A DNA stretch of 64,000 nt from NCBI GenBank assembly GCA_008921705.1, contig VFFE01007650.1:680748-744747 (forward strand), read 5' to 3'. Below the pieces are notes generated by a model. The model was not told where the DNA came from. It searched no databases and was given only the letters and a program-made list of their open reading frames with translations. Positions 22,781 through 35,600 of the stretch are shown piece by piece. This stretch comes from Burhinus oedicnemus (taxonomy: Eukaryota > Chordata > Aves > Charadriiformes > Burhinidae). Each line of letters starts with the position of its first letter. The stretch's first letter is position 1. The translations under genes were made by a program, and so were the position numbers.

Positions 22781-24499
22781 TTACTGCTGAGCTAGCACTG
22801 ACCATGGATGTAACACTTCAAATATGAATCCAAAGAGCCTCTTGCAATCAAGACCATAATTTTTCTGTTTTCTTCAGTCTGCTTTCATCTGGTGATAAGT
22901 AAGTGAGTGAAGTAAGTGAAGCCTGCAAAATATGTCACCAAAACTTCTACCACTTTTGATACTGATCAAGTCTTTCTTTTGGCCTTAATTGATATTAGAT
23001 CAGGCCTTTAAAGCAAAGAAGTGATTTGTTAACTTGAAGAATGTTCCAATTTCTAAGCATGATTGATTTTGGCAGAGATCAGGTAGAGCAGCCACTGTAA
23101 TGATAAACTCTGTCAACTGTTATGGTGCTGTGAATCAAGTGTTCTTCTGGGGAATTGAAGGTCTGCCCTTTCAGAAGGTTATCATCTTGCATAGTCCACA
23201 GTTTTTCTTTTTTCAGAAAATTGCTTCACTTGTATACCTGTCAAAGCTTTAATAGATGGGCTGTTAAAATGAGATATTTTCCACATTAATTAGCCTAAAT
23301 CAGAAATAAAATATTTTTACCATTATAGCAGTTCCCCATTGTTAGCCATATTTCAACATAACTCAAAGCTTGAACAGTGTTCAAAGATCTTTTCTTTTGG
23401 TGCTGAGCAAAAGTACAACTATTTTAAAGAATATCACGTAAAACACATAACATTATTTCTCTGGCTCAGTGATCCAATTTTTACTGGTTTATATTTAGGT
23501 GAACAGTACATACACTCAAAATTCTTTTGGCAAGAAAAGAGCTAATGTATGTATGGTACACTGTAATATTTCACTGGAGGGATGGATCTTTTCTCTTACA
23601 TTACAGCTATGATTTCAATTATTATTCAAAATTATCGTTGTGTTTTATAAACACAAAAATGGACAGGGTTATGGGCACACAAATTCAGTTTATTTATTGT
23701 TATTTTAAGTGGTTCTTTTAGGAATTGTCATATATAAACACCAAAAAGACCTCAATCAATGTAAACTCATCTGAAATGCTTTCTGAAATTAAATAATGCA
23801 TGTCATCTCTCTTTTTGTCATTCTTTTTCAGTTTTATGAACTTCTAAGCTGCACTGCGAAGTTTAAAAGAGAAGAAATTTTAATGTAGATTTTCAAAATG
23901 TTAAAGCTAGATATAAAATGCAAATCCTTTGCTTTTCCTTTGCTTTTGCTTTTTTTTTTCTACGGCACAGATATATGTGCTATGAGAGTCATTCCAAACT
24001 AATGTTTCTGGATAAATCAAACTACACAGCAACAGAAGTTATATCTGTACTTTTGACCAGGAGAAAGTGCTTAGTTTACTCTCTATGCAATTCCACAAGT
24101 GAAAAGACAGCCTTGTTAAGGTGCAGTAATCAGACATAACAGCTGAGCAGGGTATCCACAAGGCTACCTTACAGTTTGGAATGTAGTCTTTGGCAGGTCT
24201 TAACTAATTTTGTAGTTGTTGCTCAAAGCACTCTTGTGGTTCATTGCAAAATAATGTATGGCTGAAATACTCACAAGGCAATTACAATGATTCAGGTTTT
24301 GGAAAACTGGACTCACCGGAGGTAGAACCAGATATTCAGCTATTATAAATCACTCTGACTGCACTAATGTCAATACTGACTTATACTCTACAAGGACCTG
24401 ATAATCTCCGTTTGTAAGAAAAGAGTTCCCTAAAGATCTCATCCAAAGTCCAATGAAGTCATTGGGAGGTTTTCCATTAATTTCAGTGACTTTTAGATC
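22781..24499. other. No gene seen; A+T-rich DNA
   Basis: Between the CR1 copy and an older LINE remnant there is only short-frame A+T-rich sequence. No RNA gene or repeat was recognised. Confidence 0.55.
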
Positions 24500-24741
24500 A
24501 GTCTGCAAGTATTTAACGTTAATCTATTTTTAAAAATAAAATACAGGTAACCTTGGAAGCAAGTACAAACACATATATATTTAGAAAAAGACATACCCAA
24601 AACATTAAACTTCAAATAAAACTTCAAACGAGAAACAGATTCAGACTCTCTAACAACTTTAGGCATTGAATTCCACAGATTATCACCACTCTCACAGGCT
24701 GTGCTTTGCTTTCCCCCTATACCTTTAGTTTTTATCTCCAC
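24500..24741 (-). mobile_element. Possible L2-like LINE ORF2 tail
   Basis: A minus-strand frame contains GDNLWNSMPKVVRESES followed by LKFYLKFNVL. This matches the signature near the ORF2 C-terminus of L2- and Jockey-type LINEs, in which an LWNSLP block and a basic region precede an FK...LK motif. The upstream KTKGIGGKQS also fits the basic run found there. The segment is short, isolated and diverged. It could be a chance resemblance, but the order and spacing of motifs favour an old LINE. Confidence 0.42.
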
Positions 24742-25148
24742 TATGAAGTGCTTCTAAACAGATGCACCAGTATAGCATAGTACAATTACAACGCAGAGAG
24801 AAGGGTTTACAGCAAAGACTTGGAGCTGGACAATTAATAAGATTAATTTTGACTGGTGTGTTCAGCTGACTCTATTGTGATCTATCCCATTTCCATTTTT
24901 TTTCAGTGTTTTATGGCTGACAACTGAATGCCTGAAGTGACATGTTCCAAAGGAATATGTGTATTTGTGAGCTGTTTGATTGACTTCATATACATCCATA
25001 TATGAAGTTATGTGCCTACATAACAGAGTAACAGGGACAAATGGTTATTGGAGGACAGGAAGAGAGATGCCACCCATTTTAGCAAAAGTACTGTTACATT
25101 GTGCCAGAACAGACTGCTTCTGGAACTGTAGCGTAAAATAAAACATAG
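24742..25148. other. No gene seen
   Basis: About 400 bp of A+T-rich sequence between two LINE fragments. A short 9-bp inverted repeat around ACTTCATAT near 24990 is the only structure noticed. Confidence 0.5.
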
Positions 25149-25785
25149 ATAGAATCATAGAATCATAGAATGGTTTGAGTTGGAAGGGACCTTAAAGATC
25201 ATCTAGTTCTAAACTCCCTGCCACAGGCAGGGACACCTTCCACTAGAACAGGTTACTCAAAGCTGCATCCAACCTGGCCTTGAACACTTCCAGGGATGGG
25301 GCAGCCACAGCTTCTCTGGGCAACATGTTCCAGTGCCTCACCACCACCAGAGTGAAAAATTTCTTCCTGAGATCCAGGCTAAATCTACCCTCTTCCAGTT
25401 TAAAACCGTACCCCTCGTCCTATGACTACATGCCCTTGTAAAAAGTCCCTCTCCAGCTTTCTTACAGGCCCCCTTCAAATACTCGAAAGCTGCTATAAGG
25501 TCTCCCTGGAGCCTTCTCTCCTCCAGGCTGAACAACCCCAGCCCTCTCAGCCTGTCCTCATAGGAGAGGTGCTCTAATCCTCTGATCGTCTTTGTGGCCC
25601 TCTTCTGGACCCACTCCAACCGATCCATGTCCTTCTTATGTTGGGGGCTCCAGAGCTAGATGCAGTGTTCCAGGTGGGGTCTCACAAGAGGGGTGTAGAG
25701 GGGCAGAATCAGCTCCCTCGACCTGCTGGCCACACTTCTGGTGCAGCCCAGGATGCGATTGGCTTTCTGGGCTGTGATTGCCATA
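25149..25785 (-). mobile_element. CR1 LINE, short 5'-truncated copy
   Basis: A minus-strand copy starting at a clear triple octamer tail on the plus strand (ATAGAATCATAGAATCATAG). It covers the 3' untranslated region and the ORF2 tail. The readable block at 25338-25628 contains [20 protein letters not shown] and EERRLQGDLIAAFEYLKGA. Similarity stops abruptly near 25785, inside the region encoding the ORF2 C-terminal half. It is close to the subfamily consensus in places but has stops and indels. It differs from the copies at 21.4 and 29.3 kb in diagnostic places, so it is probably a separate subfamily. Confidence 0.95.
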
Positions 25786-28700
25786 TAGACACTGACTGCA
25801 TGAATAAAAATCCAGGTCATTAGGTCTTTGAGCATATAACCCTAATAAACACACTAGCACTGTTGTCACTAGATTTCAAACATCTATTTCTGCCATATTT
25901 GGGGCTTCTTGATTCTCCCTTGTTTTCCTCTGATGAGAGTTATTTACAGTAACATGTCTAAGAAATCAAACTGTCTTGGCTATTAGTGAAAAATAACTCT
26001 TTGTAATAAAAGTGGTCTTATGACTATTTTGAAAAGTTATTTTTATTAATATTGCAGAACATTTATAAAGAATGTACAAATTCATTAAAATCTTGACCCA
26101 GACATGGACATTTTATAGGCAGGAAAAAGTGACTCCTTCCATTTATGAAATATAGAGTCACAACACAGGAAAAGGCATTATTTTACTCGCACAGCCAATC
26201 ACGTCTGATGAGCGAAATAGTACTGCTAGTACCCAGTTTATAAAGTCATAAAAATTATGACTTCACTATAAAAAAATAGTTAAATGAAAATGCTTGACAA
26301 AGTTTTCTAGTCTTTGTGTGCCATAAGAGGAGAACCAGTATATGTAAAACTATTAAATAAATGATTTAAGGAAAAAGATGATACTTGGGTTTTAAAGAGA
26401 TGCTCTGGTTTTGAATTATTAGAGATTCAGGGCCAATTTCAGACATCATGAAAGAAAATTCAACTTTGTTGAGGTTAGTGATTGTAAAGGAGACAAGAAC
26501 ACTCTGTCCTTGCCTCACACTATTATTTCTATGATCATTAAATGATGTCTTTTGGTTTAAAGAAAGAGCAATATGTTGTGGGGGTTTTTTTTTAGTTGAT
26601 TCATCTACACTTTTAATTATTTCAAATTGCCATTATTTTGAAGCAAAGATCTGACATTAACATAGGAAAATTATGCGCTATAAGCTTCTATAAAAAATGC
26701 TCTTGCTGTACCAAGTAATGTGTTCAGCTACACTGAAGTCAATATGGTCTTTTGGCAACAATTACTTGTTGTTCTGTAAACAAATTCACATTTTCAAAGG
26801 ACCTTTACCCTCTTGCTGGAGAGCAGCACTGCTGCTGGCACTTTCCCTCCTTTAATTCTTGTTTGGTGATACTCAGCAGAGGGGTTATGCTGCTGACTCA
26901 GAAAATGATGTGGGAAGCACTTCTTGAGATAAGGCACATGGCAAATGATGAGAGAAGACACCAAGGACATTGCTGTGGCAGGCCAGAGTAGTTTGTCACT
27001 TGCCTGAAGACACTGCTAGCTATTCTCTTTCCAGTGGTGTCTTAAAGGTTGCTCATAAGCTTTTTTCCTACTATTTCCTGTGCTATTCCTGGATTTCCCT
27101 CTTCACCCCCAATCCCCATCTCTCTTTAACTGAAAACAGGAAAAGTTGCCACCCCAGTAAGCTTATTGAGATGTGGATCTGAAATCCAGCGTGTTCCATG
27201 TAAAACTTTCACTGGACATGTCTGACTTTGGAAGAGGTTCTAGACACAATCAGAAAAACTAGTCTTCTAACCTTTGGGCCTTTCTGCTGTAACATGAAAA
27301 TATGCCTTTTTCTTTTTCTTGAGCTCCCCTGTCCATGGTCTCTGATGATGAATCCTTCTGTCATTAACCTAAATGGAAGAATTCCATAAAACTCAGGTGT
27401 AGTATGTAACTAGTGTTTTGCAGTGTTTAATTGATGTGCATCTCTGCATTTATTCTGAGGAAGTAGGTGGAATGGTAGCAAGCAGCAATGGACCTTTGCT
27501 GTCCTGTTTGGAAAATGAAAATCATCAGCTCAGCTGTAATTTTGTTATGCTGTTTTTGCCAGATTCCAGATGGCTCTGAGTTATTGGTAAAATTATATAT
27601 AGCTTTAGACAAAATAAGTTATTTTCCCAGTTGGCTTCTGCTATCGAGCTGTTTTCCCTGATTTGATACTCAACAATGCCATAGAGAATTGCTGAAACAA
27701 AGTTAATATTTTTTTGCTTCTTTACCGGCATATGAGTGACATTGATTTTAGCTGTTAACAACCTTTTTGATGTGGTTGTTACTGTATACCAAAGGCACTG
27801 TCATAAAAATATGATTTAGAGTCATGTTCAAATAGGATAGTCACCACAGGAAAGTCTGTCATGATCAAGTGAACACATAGATTATATTATCAGGGAAACA
27901 TATTTTGAAGTATTTGATTTTTCAACTTGAAATTATTGAACGTGTTCTCAAAAGTTGCAGTGCTCTGTGAAAAGAAAATCTGTGTATGGAAGTTTTGGTC
28001 TCAAAAACATTCTTCCAAAAGTAGTAAAAATGAAGCTGAATTAGAAATAAATTATTCCAACCTATCTGGGGGCCTGAGTTATACTGTCTGTTTCTTGGCA
28101 TTAAGTGTCTATTCTTGCTGGAGTGTGTCATAGTTTCTGTTAGAAAGTGCAAAAAACCTGACCAGATGATGTCAGCACAGACAAGGTGGCTCCTGGCAGC
28201 AGATATTAAATAATGGCTGGGCTTAAATGCTGTGAAACGCATTTGGCTAGCTGGCGGTAGGCTGTACTGTGTGACCTCTCCTTCTAGGTGCGTTAGCCCC
28301 AGTCAGCAGAGTCCCTGGCACAGGGATGCAAGCACGAGCTTGGAAACATGTACTTATTTCAGGCAGAGGCACAGAGGCAGCTCCTCACCCACTCTGGCTC
28401 CTCTTTGCTCTCCTCTGGCAGGAAACAGCCCCTGAAGGTTGCTTCCTGAATTGGTGAATGTTTTCCTCTGGAAGGAACAAAACGTATTAAAATAGGGGTT
28501 CCCAGAGTTTTCTTTCTGCAGGGCTATGTGACAGCTGGGAAGACCATAATAAAGGCCAACTGCTCTCCAACACCTAAAGACTTCCCCATTCTCTCTCTTC
28601 TCTGCTCCAGACCCCATGGGGCTGTATATGAAGCCAGATGCCTGGTCCTTTTGTTCTCCCAGCTGCTGTGACTCTGCTGGATTATTGCCCAGTACTGTCA

Positions 28701-29309
28701 ATGCCCATGGAGGAGACCTTGCTGAAGCTTCTTGGGGTTAATGAAAAGACATAAAATGAGTTGGGGCCTGGAGCATGCACTGAAGTCTCCAGGATCCATA
28801 AGGTGGGTCAATGCCAGCCTCTGACCACTCAGAAACTCACCTAAGTCCTGGCATGAGGATTTCAGCTCTCTTTTGGGAATCTCTGCACTAGAGAGGACCT
28901 GCCTTGCACCCTCAGCTGCGATTGCCATGCTGTCACTCCCTTATTTGTTAAAAAAATGCATCTCTGTACTTATGTAACAAATAAAACAAAGTGTTGTAAA
29001 ACAAGAAAGCAAAAACCCACCTGCAAACCAACAGACAAACCCAAGAGTGCTTTGCCAATAAGGCAGCTGGATCTCTCTTCTGCTTTTGCTGTTTGTAAGT
29101 CTTCATGTACAGTTGGAACTCCTCACTTGACACACTTGCTGCTCCTGTAAGATATGGCTCAACTTCCCCTGCTGCTGAGGTGGGGATGTTAACCTCACTT
29201 TCTTCTAATGTCGAAAAGCAAATACTGATCTGTGTTTCAGGTTTTTGCATTATCCTGTTTCCACTTGCATCACCTGGAACCAGGCAGCATTGATACTTTA
29301 AGATATTTA
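25786..29309. other. No gene seen; single-copy DNA
   Basis: About 3.5 kb without a supportable gene. The part at about 28230-28930 is more G+C-rich and open in several frames on both strands, none with recognisable features. The rest is A+T-rich. Confidence 0.55.
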
Positions 29310-29395
29310 ATAGAATTATAGAATGGTTTCGGTTGGAACGGACCTTAAAGATCATCTAGTTCCAAACACCCTGCCATGGACAGGGACACCTTCCA

Positions 29396-32194
29396 CTAGA
29401 ACAGGTTACTCAAAGTCCATCCAACCTGGCCTTGAACACTTCCAGGCATGGGGCTTCCACAATTTCTCTAGGCAGCCTCACCACCCTCACAGTAAAAATT
29501 GCTTCCTAATAACTAGTCTAAATCTACCCTCTTTCAGTTTAAAACCATTACCCCTCGTCCTATCACTACACTTCCTGAGTAAGATGCCCTCCCCATCTTT
29601 CTTAGAGGCCCTCTTCAGATACTGGAAGGCTGCTATAAGGTCTTCCCAGAGCCTTCTCTTCTCCAGGCTGGCTTCATCGGAGAGGTGCTCCAGCCCTCTG
29701 ATCACCTTTGTGGCCTCCTCTGGACCCACTCCAACAGGTCCATATCTTCCCTGTGCTGAGGGCTCCAGATTTGGATGAAGTACTCCAGGTGGGGTCTCAC
29801 GAGAGTGGAGTAGAGGGGCAGAATCACCTCCCTCGACCTGCTGGCCACGCTTCTTTTGATGCAGCTCAGGATGTGGTTGGCTTTCTGGGCTGCGAGCACA
29901 CACTGCTGGGTCATCTTGAGCTTTTCATCAACCAACACCCCCAAGTCCTTCTCCTCAGGGCTGCTCTCAATCTATTCTCCACCCAGCCTGTATTTGTGCA
30001 TGGGATTGCCTCAACCCAGGTGCAGGAACTTGCGCTTAGCCTTGTTGAACTTCATGACATTTGTAAGTGTCCACCTCTCAAGGGTCCCTCTGGATGGCAT
30101 CCCTTCCCTCCAAGCATGTTGACCACTCCACACAGCTTTGTGTCATCAGCAAACTTGCTGAGAGTGTACTCAATCCTGCTGTCCATGTCACCAACAAACA
30201 CATTAAACAGCACCCCTCCCAATAACGACTCCTCAGGAATGCGGTTTGTCATTGGTCTTCACTTGGACACCGAGCCATTGACTGCAGCCCATTGAGTGCA
30301 CCCATCCAGCCAAATCCTTATCCACTGAGTGGTCCACCCGTCAAATCCATGTCTCTTCAATTTAGAGACAAGGGTGTTGTGTGGGACAGTATCAAATGTT
30401 GTGCACAAATGCGGGCAGATGATGTCAGTTGCTCTTCCCTTATCCACCAACACTGTAACCCCATTGTAGAAGGCCACCAAATTTGTCAGCCGCAATTTGC
30501 CCTTAGTGAAGCCATGTTGGCTGTCACTGATCAGCTCCTTATTTTCCATGTGCCTTAGCAGAGTTTCCAGGAGATTCTGCTCCACGATCTTGCTGTGCAC
30601 AGAGGTGAGACTGACTGGCCAGTAGTTCCCTGGGTCTTCCTTTTTTCCCTTTTTAAAAATGGGGGTGTTGTTTCCCCTTTTCCAGCTAGTGGGAACTTCA
30701 CCAGACTGCCATGACATCTTAAATATGATGGACAGTGGCTTAGCAAGTTCATCCACCAGTTCCCTGAGCACTCGTGGATGCATCCCATCAGGTCCCTTGG
30801 ACTTACACACCTTCAGATTACTTTGATGGTCTCGAACCTGGTCTTCTCCTACAATGGGAGGCTTTTTACTCTCCCAGTCCCTGCCTTGCCTTGTGCGACT
30901 TGGGTGGTGTGGCTAGAGCCCTTGCCAATGAAGACTGAGGCAAAATAGTCATCGAGTTCCTCAGGCTTCTCCATATCCTAGGTAACCAGGTCTCCCGTTT
31001 CCTTCTGGAAGGGACCCACATTTTCCCTAGTCTTCCTTTTATCACTGAGGTACCTGTAGAAGCTTTTGGTTTTGCCCTTGATGCCCCTAGTCAGATTTAA
31101 CTCTATCTGGTCTTTAGCTTTCCATACCTGATCCCTGACTGCTCTGACAATTTCTCTGTATTCCTCCCAGGCTACCTGTCCTTGCTTCCACCCTCTGTAG
31201 GCTTCCTTTTTGTGTTTGAGTTTGTCCAGGAGGTTCTTGTTCATCCATGCAGGTCTCCTGGCCTCCTTTGTTGGAATACATCACTCCTGAGCTTGAAGGA
31301 GGTGATCCTTGAATATTAACCAGCTTTCTTGGGCCCCTCTTCCCTCCAGTGCTTTAGCCCACAGTCCTCTACCAAGCAGATCCCTGAAGAGGCCAGAATC
31401 TGCTCTCTTGAACTGCAGGGTAGTGAGCTTTCTGTGCACCCTCCTCGCCCCCCTTGAACTTCACCATTTCATGGTCACTGCAGCCAAGGCTGCCATTGAG
31501 TTCACATTCCCCACCAGCCCCTCCTTGTTAGTGATAACAAGGTCCAGCATAACACCTCTCCTCATTGTGTTGGCTCCTCTATCACTTGGAGAAGGAAGTT
31601 ATCATCAATGCATTCCAGGAACCTCCTGGATTGCTTATACCCTGCTGTGTTGTCCCTCCAACAGATATTAGAGTGGTTGAAGTTCCCCATGAGGACCCAG
31701 ATTTTTGAACGTGAGCCTGCTCCTATCTGTCTATAGAGGACCTCATCCGCTCGATCTTCCTGGTCAGGTGGCCTGTAGCAGACCCTCACTGTAACATCAC
31801 CTGTCTCTGCCCACCTTTTAATCCTGATCCATAAGCTCTCAGTTGGCTCCTTATTCATTCCCAAGTGGAGCTTCATGCACTCCAGCTGGTCATTGACATA
31901 GAGGGCGTCACCCCTCCCCTGCCTGTCCTTCCTAAAGATCCTTTATCCTTCCATTCCAACACTCCAGTCATAGGAGCCATCCCACCATGTCTCTGTGATG
32001 CTGATAAGATCATAGCCCTGCAGGTGTGCACAGATCTCTAACTCCTCTTGATTTTTCCCCATGTTATGTGCGTTTGCATAGAGGCATTTAAGTTGGGCCC
32101 CCGGAGATGCTGACTTACTGGCTGGAGTGGCTGGTACTCCTTTGTGCGGCACTCTAGGTGCTCTCCTGCTGATCATTCTCCGGGCTCTGGGCAT
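29396..32194 (-). pseudogene. CR1 ORF2 remnant, all domains present
   Basis: In active elements ORF2 nicks the target and reverse-transcribes the CR1 RNA. Going from the N-terminus (high coordinates), the apurinic-type endonuclease block at 31943-32194 has LKCLYANAHN and the catalytic-Glu block SITETWWD. At 31562-31876 come VCYRPPDQED and then VLMGNFNHSNICW, where the family has GDFN, so the Asp has become Asn. GCSDHEMV is still readable near 31470. The linker at 30978-31244 has [20 protein letters not shown]. The reverse transcriptase at 30259-30810 has [16 protein letters not shown] and GFTKGKL, but the motif-A Asp is replaced (CPHLCTTFD), and a stop replaces the Trp after GSVSK. KFADD survives in 30052-30252. 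The tail is at 29487-29944, with a stop at 29396-29398. It cannot be functional. Confidence 0.93.
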
Positions 32195-32261
32195 CTATTG
32201 CTGGCATCGGCATCAAACTGGTTGGAGTGGGATGGATCAAGGTTCCCCTCCCCTGGGAACT

Positions 32262-32612
32262 TCAGTTTAAAGCCCTCTTCACGAGTTTAGCAAGCCTCTG
32301 ACCAAAGATGTTCTTCCCCTTCTCTGACAGATTGACTCCATCAGGACCCAGTAGACCAGGTTTCTCAAAGTGAGTCCCATGGTCTAAGTAGCCAAACTCC
32401 TGGCTGTGGCACCAGTCCTGTAACCATTTGTTGACTCAACAGATTTGGCTGGCCCTTTCAACCCCTTCCCTTTGGCTGGGAGGACTGATGAAAAAACTAC
32501 CTCTGCTCCAGAGTCCTTTACCACTGCTCCCAGGGATCTGTAGTCCTTCTTGATACTTCTCAGACTGCTCCTGGCGATATCACTGGTGCCACGTGAAACA
32601 ACAGCAGCGGAT
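32262..32612 (-). pseudogene. CR1 ORF1 remnant, C-terminal esterase-like part
   Basis: This is the C-terminal part of CR1 ORF1, which in this family carries an SGNH-type esterase domain after a nucleic-acid-binding region. On the minus strand DIARSSLRSIKKDYRSLGAV and VFSSVLPAKGKG are readable. After a frame change come LQDWCHSQEFGYLDHG and GLLGPDGVNLSEKGKNIFG, ending ...VKRALN and a stop at 32262-32264. The N-terminal half is missing through 5' truncation. The order ORF1 end, short spacer, ORF2 start is the normal CR1 arrangement. Confidence 0.85.
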
Positions 32613-35600
32613 AATAGTCAGTCCTCTCTCTTTGGAATTACTCAAAGCCAGTATCCTTCATATGTATGAAAAAGAACTGGTTAAAATGTTTTCTTTTCCT
32701 TGCCCTTTTTTGGTATCACACAATGCCCCTGACAGCCTGTGTACAGTTCTGAAGAGCTCCTGTTTGCACTGGTGGTGTTTTCTGACTACCCTGCAACACC
32801 AGTCTCTCCCTCAGATCAAACTGGCCATGTTACAGAGGTGGGTGAAGGAATCCTCGTGACACAGGAAATGGCTTTCACCTGCTCCTCTTAAATGAATTTT
32901 TATTGCAGAAGGCTACAACTCAAAATGAGCTCAGAGGCTTCTAATGACTTCTACTTCCTAACACTCATCCAAACACCTCCTGCTGCCCTTCCAGCTTCGT
33001 TCATTCACTCCAATGCCTTCTCTCTCCCCTTTCTCTGGCTAGCTCAGGTTGTGAGTCACTGTGTGATGTGCTGCCTAGGAGGGATAAGAGGGGAGAAGGA
33101 GCAGAGGGAAGTGGCCAACCAGGAGATACGAGTCCTCTGGCAGGGCCAGTATGTGGCAGAATTTTCTGCTAGGCCAGCCAGCAGTCGGGAGACATAAATA
33201 GTCTGACTGGCACCATCTGGGAAGTGCATAGTCAAAAGGTGCACATTGCCTCATCCCTGGTGGGCAGCAGAGACTGCCTTGTGGGCCAGACTGGGCCAAC
33301 AAGCTGGCTGCAGTGCAGGCCTGCCTTACAACCCAAGCTGGAGAATATAATTTTCCTTCTAAAATAATGAAAAAATTGCCCTTAATTTACTGAGCTATTT
33401 TGGAATATGAGATACAATTGCTAAGTTAGTTACTTGGATGGGTGCTGCTCCCTTATTTGAATTTTCCAGAGAATGGCGTGCATGCCATCAGCATGGCATG
33501 CCTTTCCAGTCCCCCCTTCTCCTCACCTCATTCACCTCCATGGTGCTTTTTAGACATGTATGATTTGCTATTCCTGCTACCTGGCCTGGAACAACAGCCG
33601 CTGCCCCATGGGCTTCAAGCTCCAGCACAACAATCTTACTTAAACCAGGGGCTGCCTTCTAGAAAATGGTAGCATTTTCCAATTAAAACATGTTTTCTTC
33701 CTGTATGAAGAATGCTTTTATATTTCCTCAGAAGATCAGTTCCAAATAACACTCCTATGCCACTACCCCACTCTCCCCAGCTCCCTTGCTTATTTAACAT
33801 TGTCAGTTATACAATAGCCGTTTTCTAGTAACCTTCTTCAGTGACCTTGGCAGAGTACAATTTTCTACAGACCCCCTCCAGAAGGGAGGATCTTTTCCAG
33901 CTGTTCAGGTAATATGAAAATATGTTCTTGAAAACTAACCCAGACCTCGTGCTACATCCCTCAGCCTTAACTGGCAGAATGGTACCCTTTGATAGAGGAA
34001 GAGTGTTCAAGAACACTGGTGGCTTAGAATTTACTGGTAGGTGGTTTATGGCCCTATTCCTGCACTGGTCTTTCCAACAGTAGTGGGGAATCCCATTTAA
34101 AATGCCCAATCCTTCTTTTTACATATGAAATAAAATTCTCTGCCTTATTACAAGCAAACTCTGAGTCCCAGCTCTTTATTTCCATTGACTTGCATAGATT
34201 AGTACTTTGTCTTGCAAGTCTTCTTATGATCATAAGCAATGCTCTCTGTGATCCAGCTTGGATTGGGATCCCATACACTTTTCTAGCCTGCAGACCAGTG
34301 CACCTTTGCTGTCTGGTCTAATTTCTTTGCTGAATGTTACAGGTTTGTGATTCACTATTGTATTCTAGTCACTCTTTGACCTGCATTAGCAATGACGTAG
34401 TTTTGTTCTAGGCTAGCCTGTACTGTCACGTCCCACACTCTCAGATGTTTCTGTGGCTGGATGCCTGAAATGATTTTCTAAATCTCTGCAAGATTTTCCA
34501 ACTTCTCATTTCTATACAGGTATTTTGGTACAAGAAAAAAATACAGAGGGAAATTCTAGCTTCTCTCTATTCCCCAATTCTTCTGTCTAGTAGGAAGCAC
34601 TTAACGATTATTCTTTCTAAGTTTGCTTCCTAATTTGAGCATTTTCACTGGATATTCTGACCAAGAGAAGCAAAAAAAACACCTCCTGGCCTTTTGGGAC
34701 TAATTATGGATGTACTGCACACATAGAACAAGGAAGCACAGCCATAAGTCTACAGGATTTAGGACACACCAAAATCATTATTTTGGTAGAAAAGGGGAGG
34801 AAGAGTTAGAGGAACCCGCCTTCAACTTCTCCACAAGGGACAACCTCAGACTACAAAAAGAACTTCATGAATTGCTTGGGGAGTTGATAAAATAATAGTA
34901 ATGGATGTATTTGGACTGAAAGACGGTTGTTAACACACTTGTGTTTTCTGGCAACAGGAGTGTGGGGGCTGGAGTCAATGTCATTTCACTCTATCTGTGT
35001 TCAGAAAAAGAACACAAAAGAATCTGATTTTTTATTGTTAAGCTGGCAGTACAGACTCACAGTTTCTGAGTTCTGGAAAGCCAGACATTCTTCTTAACTG
35101 AAGAATATTAAAGCAAGACAGCTTGAACTCTGCTTTAGGCCCAGGAGTGTAAATCTGGAATAAAGTCACTGTTTTTGATGAGGATACTTTGGATTTACAC
35201 CAGTGACTGAGAATAGAACTTGGCTCTATATCTTACCCTTCTGGTAGTGAAAAATACAATCCTAATAGAGGTGCAAGTGATCACAGGAGTATTCTCATAC
35301 TGGTTCTACGCTTAACTTTTAGATGCAGGATTTAAGGCTGTGGAACAACATCCAGCTTACACAAAAGTACTTTTGAGCAACCTGGTAAAGAGGACCTGTA
35401 AAAGGAGTAGCAATCTGATGCTTGCACTGCTCATATAGCTTTCTTGTATGGGCATCTCTTGCTTAGTGAGAGGAGATTCAGAAAATATTCTCATGTTTTA
35501 TTTTTTTCTTTATTGAAGTTTATGGCTATAACACACAAAAATAGTTTATGCAGTAGCTGTTCAGAAGAAGGCTATGTGGAGTTGGAGGAACTGAAGAAAC

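Larger units (their letters stand above)
29310..32612 (-). mobile_element. CR1 LINE, long copy B (about 3.3 kb)
   Basis: This is the longest retroposon in the window. On the minus strand it begins at about 32612 inside the ORF1 esterase-like domain. It then contains the end of ORF1, the whole ORF2 region (endonuclease, linker, reverse transcriptase, tail), the 3' untranslated region, and a decayed octamer tail (TAGAATTATAGAATGG on the plus strand at 29311). A full CR1 is about 4.5 kb, so roughly the first quarter is missing. It has several stops, indels and lost catalytic residues. It is the same general subfamily as the copy at 21351-22780 and lies in the same orientation. Confidence 0.96.
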
